Origin: Alexandriicola marinus
Lineage (GTDB): Bacteria > Pseudomonadota > Alphaproteobacteria > Rhodobacterales > Rhodobacteraceae
DNA length: 64,000 nucleotides
Reading direction: 5' to 3'
Assembly: GCF_004000435.1 (NCBI RefSeq)
Contig: NZ_RBVZ01000002.1
Span: 62,001-126,000 of the forward strand
Part shown: piece by piece, positions 17,959 through 27,375 of the stretch
Layout of the letters: every line of letters starts with the position of its first letter
How positions within the stretch are numbered: position 1 is the first letter of the stretch
Position numbers and translations under genes: made by a program
Notes under the pieces: generated by a model
The model's input: only the letters and a program-made list of their open reading frames with translations
Database searches by the model: none
Told to the model about the DNA's origin: nothing

Positions 17959-18972
17959 TTGCTGCATATTCTTCAACGGGCTGCATCACTTTTCCTGGTC
18001 TTCGTGGGCCTGGCCGTGCTGATCTTCGTGATCGCGCGGATCGTGCCGGGCGATCCGGCGCGGATCGCGCTCGGCCCGCTTGCCAGCGCCGACCAGGTGG
18101 CCGAGATGCGGCAGGAAATGGGGCTCGACGATCCGTTCTTCGTCCAGCTCTGGACCTATCTTAGCGGGCTGGCGCAGGGCGATCTGGGCAAGTCGCTTCT
18201 GTCGAGCCGACCCGTGATGGACGATATCATGGGCGCCCTGCCCGCGACGCTGGAACTGGTGCTCTTTACCATCGTGCTTCAGATCGTGATCTCGATCCCT
18301 CTGGGCGTTCTGGCGGCCGTCTATCGCGACAGCTGGATCGACAACATCACGCGGGTGATTTCCCTGATCGGGGTGGTGACTCCGGGCTTCGTGCTTGCGA
18401 TCATCCTTCAGTTGCTGGCGAGCTATTATTTCACGTCCCTGCCCGTGACGGGCCGGCTTGATCCCGGTCTGGATTTCGTGCGCGGGCCGACGGGCATGCT
18501 GTTGATCGACAGCGCCTTGCAGGGCCGATGGGACGTCTTCGCGGATGCGCTGCGCCACCTGTTCCTGCCGTCGATCGCGCTGGCCGCGGCGGGGATCGGG
18601 CAGGTCATGCGGATCACACGGTCGTCGATGATCGAGATCTCGAGCCGTGATTTCATCGAAAGCGCGCGGGCCTATGGCATTCCCGAACGCGTGGTCACGC
18701 TGCGCTATATGCTGCGCATCGCCTCGACGGCGCCGCTGACGATCCTCGGGCTCGAATTCGCGTCGCTGATCGGCAATGCCTTCGTTGTCGAGTTCGTCTT
18801 CGGCTGGCCCGGCATCGCGAGCTACGGGGTCCGGACGATCCTGCAGAAGGATCTCAACGCGGTGATCGGGGTCGTCCTCGTCTCGGGCGTGTTCTTCGTC
18901 TTCGCGAACCTGATCATCGACATCCTTCTGGGCGTTCTCGACCCACGACAACGACTGAGGGCCAGACGATGA
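17959..18972 (+). CDS. ABC transporter permease, DppB/oligopeptide type
   Basis: About 337 residues with six transmembrane helices. The N-terminus LHILQRAASLFLVFVGLAVLIF and IVPGDPARIALGP, followed by QMGLDDPF-like and SLL...PVMDDI segments, are typical of DppB-family permeases, and the EAA loop reads FIESARAYGIPERVV. No ATG is available: candidates are TTG 17929, GTG 17944 and TTG 17959; I prefer 17959 because GTGGGGG lies 8 nt upstream and the protein then starts like its family. It heads the operon and overlaps the next permease by 4 bp. Inner-membrane component of a peptide-type importer. Confidence 0.9.
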   Translation: MLHILQRAASLFLVFVGLAVLIFVIARIVPGDPARIALGPLASADQVAEMRQEMGLDDPFFVQLWTYLSGLAQGDLGKSLLSSRPVMDDIMGALPATLELVLFTIVLQIVISIPLGVLAAVYRDSWIDNITRVISLIGVVTPGFVLAIILQLLASYYFTSLPVTGRLDPGLDFVRGPTGMLLIDSALQGRWDVFADALRHLFLPSIALAAAGIGQVMRITRSSMIEISSRDFIESARAYGIPERVVTLRYMLRIASTAPLTILGLEFASLIGNAFVVEFVFGWPGIASYGVRTILQKDLNAVIGVVLVSGVFFVFANLIIDILLGVLDPRQRLRARR

Positions 18973-19850
18973 GCGCGCCGGACATGGAACTGAGCGCCGG
19001 TCGCGGCATGACCAGCCGCCAGATGGCCTGGTACAGGTTCAGCAAGAACCCGGCCGCGATGATCGGCGCCTTCATCGTGCTGAGCGTGGTCGTTGGCGCG
19101 ATCTTCGCGCCATGGCTGGCGCCCAGCCCCGAAAGCGCGGGAAACCTCGTGAATTTCCGGGATCGTCATGGGGCCCCCACGTGGGAACACCTCATGGGCA
19201 CCGACAACGTGGGCCGCGATATCTTCTCGCGGGTTCTGTATGGCTATCGCGTCTCTCTGGGGCTTGTGGTGGGCGTGCTTGGCATCGCGGTGCCCTTTGG
19301 CGTCGTCCTTGGCTTGACGGCGGGCTATTTCGGTGGCTGGACCGAGACGATCATCATGCGGTTCACCGATGTGATGCTGGCCATTCCGCCGCTGGCCATG
19401 GCGCTGGCGATCACGGCTGTCCTGTCGCCCAACCTGATCAACGCGATGATCGCGATCACCATGCTGTGGTGGACGTGGCACACGCGGCTGATCTACCGGA
19501 TCGTGAAGGGCCAGATGAACGAGGATTACGTGGAGGCCGCGCGCGTGGCCGGGGCCTCCCATTTCCACATCATGTTCCGCGAATTGCTGCCCAATTGCAT
19601 CTCGGCGATCTCGGTCAAGATCTCGCTCGATGCGGGCTTTGTCATTCTCTTCGGCGCGGCCTTGTCGTTCCTCGGTCTTGGTGTGCAGCCGCCGACGCCG
19701 GACCTTGGGACTATGGTGTCGACCGGGTCGGAATACCTGCCTGAATACTGGTGGGAGGCGCTGATGCCGGGCCTTGCGATCCTTTATGCGATCCTCGGCT
19801 TCAACCTGTTGGGCGACGGTCTGCGCGACATGATGGATGTGGAGACCTGA
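18969..19850 (+). CDS. ABC transporter permease, DppC/oligopeptide type
   Basis: 293 residues. The N-terminal cytosolic stretch with RQMAWYRFSKNPAAMIGAFIVL, then HLMGTDNVGRDIFSRVLYG and the EAA loop YVEAARVAGASHFHIMFREL, define a DppC-type permease; the C-terminus FNLLGDGLRDMMD is also typical. It pairs with the upstream permease (ATGA overlap) to form the membrane channel. Directly followed by the ATPase gene, whose GTG start abuts this stop codon. Confidence 0.93.
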   Translation: MSAPDMELSAGRGMTSRQMAWYRFSKNPAAMIGAFIVLSVVVGAIFAPWLAPSPESAGNLVNFRDRHGAPTWEHLMGTDNVGRDIFSRVLYGYRVSLGLVVGVLGIAVPFGVVLGLTAGYFGGWTETIIMRFTDVMLAIPPLAMALAITAVLSPNLINAMIAITMLWWTWHTRLIYRIVKGQMNEDYVEAARVAGASHFHIMFRELLPNCISAISVKISLDAGFVILFGAALSFLGLGVQPPTPDLGTMVSTGSEYLPEYWWEALMPGLAILYAILGFNLLGDGLRDMMDVET

Positions 19851-21549
19851 GTGGCCCCGATCCTCGACATATCGAAGCTCTCGATCAGCTTTTCCAATTA
19901 CGGGCGCACGGTGCGTGTGCTTCATGACGTTGACCTGACGGTGAACGAGGGTGAACGGGTGGCCCTGATCGGGCAATCGGGCTCGGGCAAGACCGTGACG
20001 ATGCGCGCGGTGATCGGCACTTTGCCGATGCCGCCCGCGCAGGTCGACGGCGGCACCATCACCTTTGAGGGACAGGAGCTTCTGGGCCTCGACCGGCGGG
20101 CGCGCAACATTATCAAGGGCACGGGCATATCGATCGTGCTTCAGGACCCGATGCTGTCGTTCAACCCGGTCCTCACGATCGGCCGGCAGATGGACGATAT
20201 CCTGCGCTATGCCGATGTCCGACTTGGCCGGTCACGCAGCAAGGCGGAACGCCGGGACCACGCCATCGACACGCTGCGCAAGGTGCAATTGCCCGAGGGC
20301 GGGCGCATTCTCGGCAGCTATCCGATGCAGCTGTCGGGGGGCATGCGACAGCGCGTCCTGATCGGGATGGCGCTTCTGAACAACCCGCGCCTTCTGATCG
20401 CGGACGAACCCGGCACCGCGCTCGACGTGACGACACAGGCCGAGATCCTCAACCTTCTGAACCGGCTTGTCGCGGAAGAGGGGCTGTCGCTTTTGATGAT
20501 CACCCACAACCTCGGCGTCGTGCGCGAGACCGCCGACCGGGTCTATGTCATGCAGAAGGGCCGCGTCGTGGAAACCGGACCGAGGCAGGCGATCTTCGAA
20601 GCGCCCCAGCACGAATATACCAAACGTCTGATGGAGGCCGTGCCGCCGCTCTATGGCGATCGCGTGATCGATGCCCAGAATGTCCGCGACCCCCGGGTCA
20701 GCGTCGATATCAAGGGCCTGACCAAGGACTTCACCGAACGCGGCGGCTTCTTCAACCTCAAGCGCGGAACCAACCGCGCAGTGAACGATGTCAGCCTCGA
20801 GATCCATCACGGCGATATCTTCGGCATCGCGGGCGAAAGCGGTTCGGGCAAGACGACACTGGCCAAGATGGTTCTGGGCCTGTTCGAAAAGAACGCGGGC
20901 CAGGTCACCATCGAGGGGCGGTCACTGGATGATTTCGCGGGCACGACGGAATTCCGCAAGACGGTGCAGATCGTCTACCAGAACCCCGGATCCTCGCTGA
21001 ACCCAAAGCGCACGATCGAGGATCAGATCGCGGTGCCGCTGAAATTCACGGGCGCCGACCATTCCACCATCAAACGGCGCGTGGGCGAGCTTCTGACCAT
21101 GGTAGATCTGCCGACGGATTACGCGTCGATGTATCCGCATGAATTGTCGGGCGGGCAGAAACAGCGCGTCGCCATCGCGCGCGCTCTCGGTCAACCCGAA
21201 GATCCTTGTTCTGGACGAACCGACAAGTGCGCTTGACGTGCTGATCCAGAACAACGTGATCGACCTGCTCAACCGTCTGCGTGACCAGTTCGACCTGACC
21301 TATCTCTTCATCAGCCACGACCTCAGCCTGATGCGGAATTTCTGCAATCGGGTCGCGATCATGTTCCGCGGCCAGATTTGCGAACAGGGGCGGACGGCCG
21401 ATGTCTTCGGCAATCCGCAACACGCCTATACACGGGCTCTTCTGGCTTCGATCCCGGTCCTGACCGAGGAAGAGGCCGCCCAGAAACCAAAGGTCACGCG
21501 GGAGGAACGCGATGCCGTTCTGGCCACGTCGACCAGCATGAAGGAGTGA
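19851..21549 (+). pseudogene. Fused two-domain ABC ATPase (DppD-DppF type), frameshifted
   Basis: The first frame (19851-21236) contains a complete first nucleotide-binding domain (Walker A GQSGSGKT, signature LSGGMRQR, Walker B LLIADEP) and the second domain up to its signature LSGGQKQRVAIARAL, then runs into unrelated residues and a stop. The rest of the second domain (ILVLDEPTSALD, FISHDLS, AYTRALL) continues in the +1 frame to 21549. The shift lies in the CGCGCGCGC run at about 21176-21190; restoring one GC dinucleotide would give the usual ARALSVNP and a protein of about 566 residues. The second Walker B and H-loop are lost as written. Either a true inactivating mutation or a sequence error; the rest of the operon is intact. 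Confidence 0.85.
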
Positions 21550-21552
21550 TGC

Positions 21553-23091
21553 ATGTACCGCATTGGTGTTGATGTCGGTGGAACGAATACCGACGCCGTC
21601 GTCATCGAGGGCAAGACGATCCTCGCCGCCGCCAAATCGCCCACGACCGAAGACGTCATGACGGGCGTGATCGACAGCCTCAAGAAGGTGATCGACGAGA
21701 CCGGCCTCGACAAGTCGAAGGTTTCGGCGGTGATGATCGGCACGACCCATTTCACCAACGCCGTCGTCGAACGGCGCCACCTGTCCAAGACGGCCGCGGT
21801 GCGCCTGTGCCTTCCGGCCGCGCAATGCCTGCCGCCCATGGTCGACTGGCCCGAGGATATCCGCGACGAGGTCGGCAACATCTACTGGATGGCCAAGGGC
21901 GGCTATGAATTCGACGGCCGCGAGATCAGCGGCCTCGACGAGGACGAGCTGACCGGCATCGCCAGGGAAATCGGCGAAAAGGGCATCAAGTCCGTCGCGG
22001 TCTGTTCGGTCTTCAGCCCCGTCAATGACGACATGGAACGCAAGGCCATGGAGATCATGGCCAAGGTCCTGCCCGAGGCCGATTTCACCCTGTCGAGCGA
22101 AATCGGACGGCTGGGCATCCTCGAACGCGAAAACGCGGCGATCATGAACGCCTCGCTGCGCGAACTCAGCCACAAGACAGTGGGCGCCTTTGCCCGCGCG
22201 CTGGAATCGGTGGGCCTGACCTGCCCCTATTTCATCACACAGAACGACGGCACGCTGATGAGCACGGAATTCGTGCAATCCTATCCGGTGCTGACCTTCG
22301 CCTCCGGCCCCACCAATTCCATGCGCGGGGCGAGCTTCCTGTCGGGCGAGCAGAATGCCATCGTCGTCGACGTCGGCGGCACCTCGACCGATGTGGGCGC
22401 GCTGATCAAGGGCTTCCCCCGGCCGGCATCGACCACCGTCGACGTGGGCGGCGTGCGCACCAATTTCCGCATGCCCGACGTCTATTCCATCGCCCTTGGC
22501 GGTGGGACCAAGATCCAGACCGACCCTCTCAAGATCGGGCCGCAATCCGTGGGCTACCGCATCTTTGAAGAAGGTCTCCTGTTCGGGGGCAACCAGCTGA
22601 CCACGACCGACGTTGCCGTGGGCCTCGGCCTTGCCGATATCGGTGATGCTGCGCCTGCCAAAGCGCTGGGAGAGGAGACGCTGACCGAGATCAAGGCCGA
22701 GATCGACCAGATGATCCTCAACGCCGTGGAACGGATGCGCGTCTCGCCCGATCCGATCCCGGTTCTGGCCGTGGGTGGCGGATCGATCCTGATCCCCGAC
22801 ATGGTGGGCGATCTGCCGGTCATCCGGCCCGAACATTTCGCCGTCGCCAATGCCGTGGGTGCGGCCATCGGCCAGATCTCGGGCGAGGTGGATCGCATCT
22901 TCTCGCTCGACGGGCTGACCCGCGAAGAGGCGCTGGCCGCCGCGCGCAAGGAAGCGACCGACAAGGCCATCGCCGCGGGCGCCAAGCCCGAAAGCATCGA
23001 GCTTCTGGATCAGGAAGACGTGCCGCTGGCCTATCTGCCCGGCAATGCGACGCGGATCCGTCTCAAGGTCGTGGGTGATCTTGATGGATAA
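21553..23091 (+). CDS. Hydantoinase/oxoprolinase family protein (HyuA-type, short form)
   Basis: 512 residues. It opens with the ASKHA-fold phosphate-binding motif YRIGVDVGGTNTDAVV and has a second nucleotide-binding motif IVVDVGGTSTDVG and the segment VYSIALGGGTKI. HyuA-type enzymes use ATP to open cyclic amide rings such as hydantoins or 5-oxoproline; this short class usually lacks the long C-terminus of N-methylhydantoinase and is often found beside DUF917 genes, as here. It overlaps the first DUF917 gene by 8 bp. Cytoplasmic; the exact substrate cannot be read from the sequence. Confidence 0.88.
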   Translation: MYRIGVDVGGTNTDAVVIEGKTILAAAKSPTTEDVMTGVIDSLKKVIDETGLDKSKVSAVMIGTTHFTNAVVERRHLSKTAAVRLCLPAAQCLPPMVDWPEDIRDEVGNIYWMAKGGYEFDGREISGLDEDELTGIAREIGEKGIKSVAVCSVFSPVNDDMERKAMEIMAKVLPEADFTLSSEIGRLGILERENAAIMNASLRELSHKTVGAFARALESVGLTCPYFITQNDGTLMSTEFVQSYPVLTFASGPTNSMRGASFLSGEQNAIVVDVGGTSTDVGALIKGFPRPASTTVDVGGVRTNFRMPDVYSIALGGGTKIQTDPLKIGPQSVGYRIFEEGLLFGGNQLTTTDVAVGLGLADIGDAAPAKALGEETLTEIKAEIDQMILNAVERMRVSPDPIPVLAVGGGSILIPDMVGDLPVIRPEHFAVANAVGAAIGQISGEVDRIFSLDGLTREEALAAARKEATDKAIAAGAKPESIELLDQEDVPLAYLPGNATRIRLKVVGDLDG

Positions 23092-24178
23092 GCTGCGCGA
23101 AGTTTTCGACGAGGATCTCGATGCGCTGGAAATCGGCGCGGCAATCCTAGGCACAGGCGGTGGCGGCAACCCCTATATCGGCAAGCTGCGCTGCCGGGAG
23201 GAACTGAAGAAGGGCCGGCGGATCGAGGTCATCCCGCTGGACGAACTGCCCGACGATGCGCTTGTCGTGTCGCTGGGCGGGATCGGGGCGCCCGTCGTGG
23301 GCGTCGAGAAGATCGAGGAAGGGCAGGAATGCCTTCGCGCCATGCGCGCGCTGGAACAGGAACTGAACGTCAAGATCGATGCGCTGATCTCGTCCGAGAT
23401 CGGCGGCGCGAATTCGATGGAGCCGATGCTGACGGCCGCGCAGGCGGGCATCCCCGTCGTCGATGGCGACGGCATGGGCCGCGCGTTTCCCGAGATGCAG
23501 ATGTGCACCTGGTCGATCTATGGCCACACCTCGACGCCCGCGGCGATGGCCGACGAAAAGGGCTCGATCATCGTGATCCGCAAGACGCGCGACGAGGTGG
23601 CGGTCGAGAAATTCGCCCGCGCCAATGTCGTGACGATGGGCGCCGCCGGCGCCATCGCGATGAACCCGATGAAGGGCGATTTCGTCCGCCGGGCGGCGAT
23701 CCCCTACACGATCACGCAGGCGCTCGAACTTGGCCGCGCGGTCCAGAAGGCGCACCGCGAGCACCTCGATCCGATCCAGACGATCATGACGCAGGAAGGC
23801 GGGCGTCTTCTGATGACCGGCAAGATCACCGATCTGGAACGGCACCTGAAGGGCGGCTTTGCCGTGGGTCAGGTCACCGTCGAGGGCTTTGGCGACTATG
23901 ACGGCCAGACCGGTCGGATCGACCTTCAGAACGAGTTTCTGATCTTCCGTCGCGATGGTGTGGTCGAGGTCTGCGTGCCCGATCTGATCGTTGTTCTGGA
24001 CGCCGACACCGGTCTTCCGATCACGACCGAGGTTCTGCGCTGGGGCCAGAGGATCGCGATCCTCGCCCTGCCGAGCCACGATCTTCTGCGCAGCCCCGAG
24101 GCGCTCAAGGTGATCGGACCGGCGGCCTTCGGTTATCCGGAAATCAACTTCAACCCGATGCCTGCGAAAGGGAGCTGA
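23084..24178 (+). CDS. DUF917 family protein, first copy
   Basis: 364 residues. It has the N-terminal signature AAILGTGGGGNPYIGKL, the central GIPVVDGDGMGRAFPE and the GGRLLMTGKI region of the DUF917 family. I recall that this Pfam family has been renamed after an S-methyl-thiohydantoin desulfurase, which would suit a partner of HyuA; that link is from memory. The ATG overlaps the HyuA stop by 8 bp (ATGGATAA), so translation is coupled. It is about the same length as, and clearly paralogous to, the next gene. Confidence 0.88.
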   Translation: MDKLREVFDEDLDALEIGAAILGTGGGGNPYIGKLRCREELKKGRRIEVIPLDELPDDALVVSLGGIGAPVVGVEKIEEGQECLRAMRALEQELNVKIDALISSEIGGANSMEPMLTAAQAGIPVVDGDGMGRAFPEMQMCTWSIYGHTSTPAAMADEKGSIIVIRKTRDEVAVEKFARANVVTMGAAGAIAMNPMKGDFVRRAAIPYTITQALELGRAVQKAHREHLDPIQTIMTQEGGRLLMTGKITDLERHLKGGFAVGQVTVEGFGDYDGQTGRIDLQNEFLIFRRDGVVEVCVPDLIVVLDADTGLPITTEVLRWGQRIAILALPSHDLLRSPEALKVIGPAAFGYPEINFNPMPAKGS

Positions 24179-24181
24179 GCC

Positions 24182-25270
24182 ATGGATCCACTGCGCAAGA
24201 TCGAACTCGAGGATATGGAAGCGATTTCGCTGGGCGGCGCGTTCCTGGGAACGGGCGGCGGGGGCGATCCCTATATCGGCAAGCTGATGGCCGAACAGGC
24301 AATCCGCGACAGCGGTCCCGTCGATGTGATCGACGTCGACACGCTCGATGATGACGCGCTTGTCGTGCCGGTGGCGATGATGGGCGCGCCCACGGTGATG
24401 CTCGAAAAGCTGCCCCGCGGAACCGAGGCCATCGCGGCACTCGAGGCGCTGCAACTGTCGCTGGGGCGCAAGGCCGACGCGATCTTCTGCATCGAGGCGG
24501 GGGGCCTGAATTCCACGATCCCCATCGCCGTCGCGGCCTCGGTCGGGCTGCCGATCGTGGATGGCGACGGCATGGGCCGAGCTTTCCCTGAATTGCAGAT
24601 GGTCTCGATGACGATGCACGGCATCTCGGCCTGTCCGATGGTGATCTCGGATGAAAAGGGCAATGCGCTGGCATTGAACACCGTCGACAACCTGTCGACC
24701 GAGAAATTCGCCCGCGTCATCACGGTCGAGATGGGGGGTGCGGCACTGATCGCGCTTTACCCCATGACCGGGGCCGAGGCGAAACGCGCGATCCTGCGCG
24801 GATCGATGAGCCTGATCCACTCCATCGGGACGATCATCAACAGTGAACAGCGTGCCAACCGCAACCCGGCCATCGCGCTGGCCGACAAGCTGAACGGCGT
24901 GCGTCTGTTCGAGGGCCGCGTCAAGGACGTGCAGCGCGCGACCCAGGGCGGCTTTGCCCGTGGCACCTGTCAGATCGAAGGGCTCGGCCCCTTCGAGGGC
25001 GAAGACCTGACGCTGAGGTTTCAGAACGAATTCCTGCTGGCCGAGACGGACAGCGGGCCCCGGGCGATGACGCCTGACCTGATCTGCCTGCTCGATCTTG
25101 AAAACGGGCAGCCGATCACGACCGAGCAGATCCGATACGGCTTTCGGGTGATCGTCTTCGCCCTTCCGGCCGATCCGCAATGGCGCACCGAGGCCGGCAT
25201 AGACCTCGTTGGGCCACGCTACTTCGGATACGATTTCGACTACCGCCCGTTAGAGGCGTTGAACCAATGA
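24182..25270 (+). CDS. DUF917 family protein, second copy
   Basis: 362 residues, a paralog of the preceding gene: GGAFLGTGGGGDPYIGKL, PIVDGDGMGRAFPELQM and a closing domain with LICLLDLENGQPITTEQ all align by eye. Differences in the middle (for example NSTIPIAVAASVG where the first copy has NSMEPMLTAAQAG) suggest division of labour rather than simple duplication. A GAGCC site and a 3-bp gap from the first copy show co-translation. A heteromer of the two copies, or a three-part enzyme with HyuA, is plausible but unproven. Confidence 0.88.
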   Translation: MDPLRKIELEDMEAISLGGAFLGTGGGGDPYIGKLMAEQAIRDSGPVDVIDVDTLDDDALVVPVAMMGAPTVMLEKLPRGTEAIAALEALQLSLGRKADAIFCIEAGGLNSTIPIAVAASVGLPIVDGDGMGRAFPELQMVSMTMHGISACPMVISDEKGNALALNTVDNLSTEKFARVITVEMGGAALIALYPMTGAEAKRAILRGSMSLIHSIGTIINSEQRANRNPAIALADKLNGVRLFEGRVKDVQRATQGGFARGTCQIEGLGPFEGEDLTLRFQNEFLLAETDSGPRAMTPDLICLLDLENGQPITTEQIRYGFRVIVFALPADPQWRTEAGIDLVGPRYFGYDFDYRPLEALNQ

Positions 25271-25292
25271 AACCTGCAACAGGAGAGTGAAA

Positions 25293-26870
25293 ATGAAGAC
25301 CATGAGAAAGTCGCTGATGTGCGGCGTCGCGGCGGTGGCCCTTGCCGGCATGGCAACGGCCGCTGCTGCGGAGAACGTGATCACCGTGAACACCGTTCAG
25401 ATCTTCGGCACGGTCGACCCGGCCAAGATCAACGACTACACCGAATACATGGCCGGCGTGAACCTCTACGAGGCGCTGACCACCCTCGACGGCGACGGCG
25501 CGATCCAGCCGCTTCTGGCCGAAAGCTGGGAGGCCAGCGAAGACACGCTGACCTATACCTTCACCCTCAAGGAAGGCGCCACCTTCCAGGATGGATCGCC
25601 CGTCGAAGCCAAGGACGTGGTCTATTCCGTCCAGCGCCTGCTCGAGATCAATGAAGGCCCGGCCTACCTTTTCGAAGGGCTGCTCGAGCCCGAGAATGTC
25701 ACGGCCGTCGATGACCGCACCGTGCAGTTTCAGCTCAACAAGGTCTATGCGCCGTTCCTGACGATCACGCCGATCCTGTTCGTCGTGAATTCCGATCTGG
25801 CGTCCGAGAATGCCAGCGAGGACGACCCCTGGGCCGAAGATTTCATCGCCAACAATTCCATCGGTGCAGGCGCCTATATGCTCGACAGCTGGGAACGCGG
25901 CGCGAGCATGGTGATCAAGGCCTACGAGGGCTACCACCTTGGCTGGGATCCCGAAACGGCGATCACCGAGGTGCGTTTCATCGTCACCAACGAAGAGGCG
26001 ACGGTGAAGGCACTGGCCGCGTCGGGCCAGCTGTCCATGTCATCGGACGCGCAGGCCATCGAAACCTACGAGGCGATCGGCGCGCTCGACGATTACCGGA
26101 TCGTCCAGTATCCGACGGCCACGAACTTCTATTTCAAGCTCAACCACCAGGTTGCGCCCACGGATGACGTCAACATCCGCCGCGCCGTCGCCTATGCCAC
26201 GGATTACGACCTGATCCGCGAGGTTCTTCTGCCCGGTGAGCCGCTGGCAGGCCCGATGCCGCCGGTCTTTGCCGACGCGTTCCTCGACGAGCTGGAAATG
26301 CCGACCTACGACCTCGACATGGCGCGCCAGATGGTCGAAGCCTCGTCCTATGCGGGCAGCGAACCGATCGACATCGAGATCATGTATGTCGCAGGCCTCG
26401 CCTTCGAGGAAGAGATCGGGCTTCTGATGAAGGCCAATCTCGACCAGATCGGCTTCAACACGATCCTCAAGCCCGAACCCTGGAACCGGATGACGGAACT
26501 GGCCGCAACCGCGGAATCGACCCCGGCCGTCAACCAGGTGTTCTATGGCGCGACCTATCCGTCGCCCGACAGCTTCTTCTTCCCGCAATACCATTCGAGC
26601 GCCGCAGGCACCTGGGCCTCGATGGAGTGGGTCCTGTCGGATGAAGTCGACGCCCTGATCGACGCGGCCCGTGGCACCGCCGACATCGACGAGCAGAACC
26701 GCCTCTACAAGGAGCTGCAGGCGCTTCTCGCGGATCAGCAATCGGACGTCTATCTTCTGACGCAGACCAGCCAGCAGGCCTTCCACAATTGCCTGCAGGG
26801 CTTCACCTGGGTTCCGATGCAAAGCTTCGAGTTCAACTTCCACACCATGCGGTGGGAGTGCCCGTCCTGA
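25293..26870 (+). CDS. ABC transporter solute-binding protein, family 5 (peptide/nickel type)
   Basis: 525 residues with a Sec signal peptide (MKTMRKSLMCGVAAVALAGM, cleavage near AAAAEN). SBP_bac_5 features are clear: TLDGDGAIQPLLAESWE, YTFTLKEGATFQDGSPVEAKDVVYS and DDVNIRRAVAYATDYDLIREVLL. The start at 25293 is chosen over a GTG at 25287 because AGGAG at 25281-25285 is spaced correctly only for the ATG. As the last gene of the operon it is the periplasmic receptor for the two permeases; a strong terminator follows. Confidence 0.95.
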   Translation: MKTMRKSLMCGVAAVALAGMATAAAAENVITVNTVQIFGTVDPAKINDYTEYMAGVNLYEALTTLDGDGAIQPLLAESWEASEDTLTYTFTLKEGATFQDGSPVEAKDVVYSVQRLLEINEGPAYLFEGLLEPENVTAVDDRTVQFQLNKVYAPFLTITPILFVVNSDLASENASEDDPWAEDFIANNSIGAGAYMLDSWERGASMVIKAYEGYHLGWDPETAITEVRFIVTNEEATVKALAASGQLSMSSDAQAIETYEAIGALDDYRIVQYPTATNFYFKLNHQVAPTDDVNIRRAVAYATDYDLIREVLLPGEPLAGPMPPVFADAFLDELEMPTYDLDMARQMVEASSYAGSEPIDIEIMYVAGLAFEEEIGLLMKANLDQIGFNTILKPEPWNRMTELAATAESTPAVNQVFYGATYPSPDSFFFPQYHSSAAGTWASMEWVLSDEVDALIDAARGTADIDEQNRLYKELQALLADQQSDVYLLTQTSQQAFHNCLQGFTWVPMQSFEFNFHTMRWECPS

Positions 26871-26895
26871 TCGGACAGACATCCACGCAAACCAG

Positions 26896-26922
26896 CGCCG
26901 TCCCTTCGGGGGCGGCGTTTTT
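26896..26922 (+). terminator. Intrinsic terminator of the HyuA/DUF917 ABC operon
   Basis: CGCCGTCCC (26896-26904) pairs with GGGGCGGCG (26909-26917) around a TTCG tetraloop, followed by five T residues. It lies 26 bp after the solute-binding-protein stop. Confidence 0.92.
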
Positions 26923-26970
26923 CGTTGGCATGCCTTATGCTGTCCTGAGACAGGATTGGAGGAACGCCCC

Positions 26971-27375
26971 ATGGCCACAATGACACTTCTCGACGATGCA
27001 GACCTTTCGCCCGCGGCGGCCGAGGTCTTTGCCGATATCCGCGCGACACGCGGCACGGATTACGTCAACAATTTCTGGCGCGCGCTGGCCAATGACCCGG
27101 CGCTGTTGCGCGCGACATGGGACAGGCTCAAGGATGTGATGGCCCCGGGCGCCCTCGATCCGCTGACCAAGGAAATGATCTATATCGCGGTCTCGGCCGC
27201 GAATGCCTGCACCTATTGCGCCCATTCGCACACTGCCTCGGCCCGCGCGCGCGGCATGACGGAGGCGCAATACGCGGAGCTTCTGTCGGTGATTGGGATG
27301 GCGATGCAGACCAACGGACTTGTCAGCGCGATGCAGGTACCCGTCGATCCGGCCTTCGACGCCTCTAGCGCATGA
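26971..27375 (+). CDS. Carboxymuconolactone decarboxylase/AhpD-like family protein
   Basis: 134 residues, all-helical AhpD-like fold. The redox motif CTYCAHSH (Cys-x-x-Cys followed by His) with ALDPLTKEMIYIAVSAAN just before it is the AhpD/CMD signature, so a peroxidase or thiol-disulfide role is more likely than decarboxylation. The ATG follows GGAGGAA with good spacing; an upstream in-frame start is less likely. Its last 11 bp overlap the 3' end of the convergent universal stress protein gene. Confidence 0.88.
   Translation: MATMTLLDDADLSPAAAEVFADIRATRGTDYVNNFWRALANDPALLRATWDRLKDVMAPGALDPLTKEMIYIAVSAANACTYCAHSHTASARARGMTEAQYAELLSVIGMAMQTNGLVSAMQVPVDPAFDASSA

Noticed and set aside
21176-21236. 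Programmed ribosomal frameshift in the ABC ATPase
   Set aside because: No slippery heptamer or downstream pseudoknot; the site is a GC dinucleotide run better explained by deletion or sequence error.
21070-25180. Large minus-strand frames opposite HyuA and DUF917 genes
   Set aside because: Shadows; plus-strand frames have clear signatures, overlaps and ribosome-binding sites.
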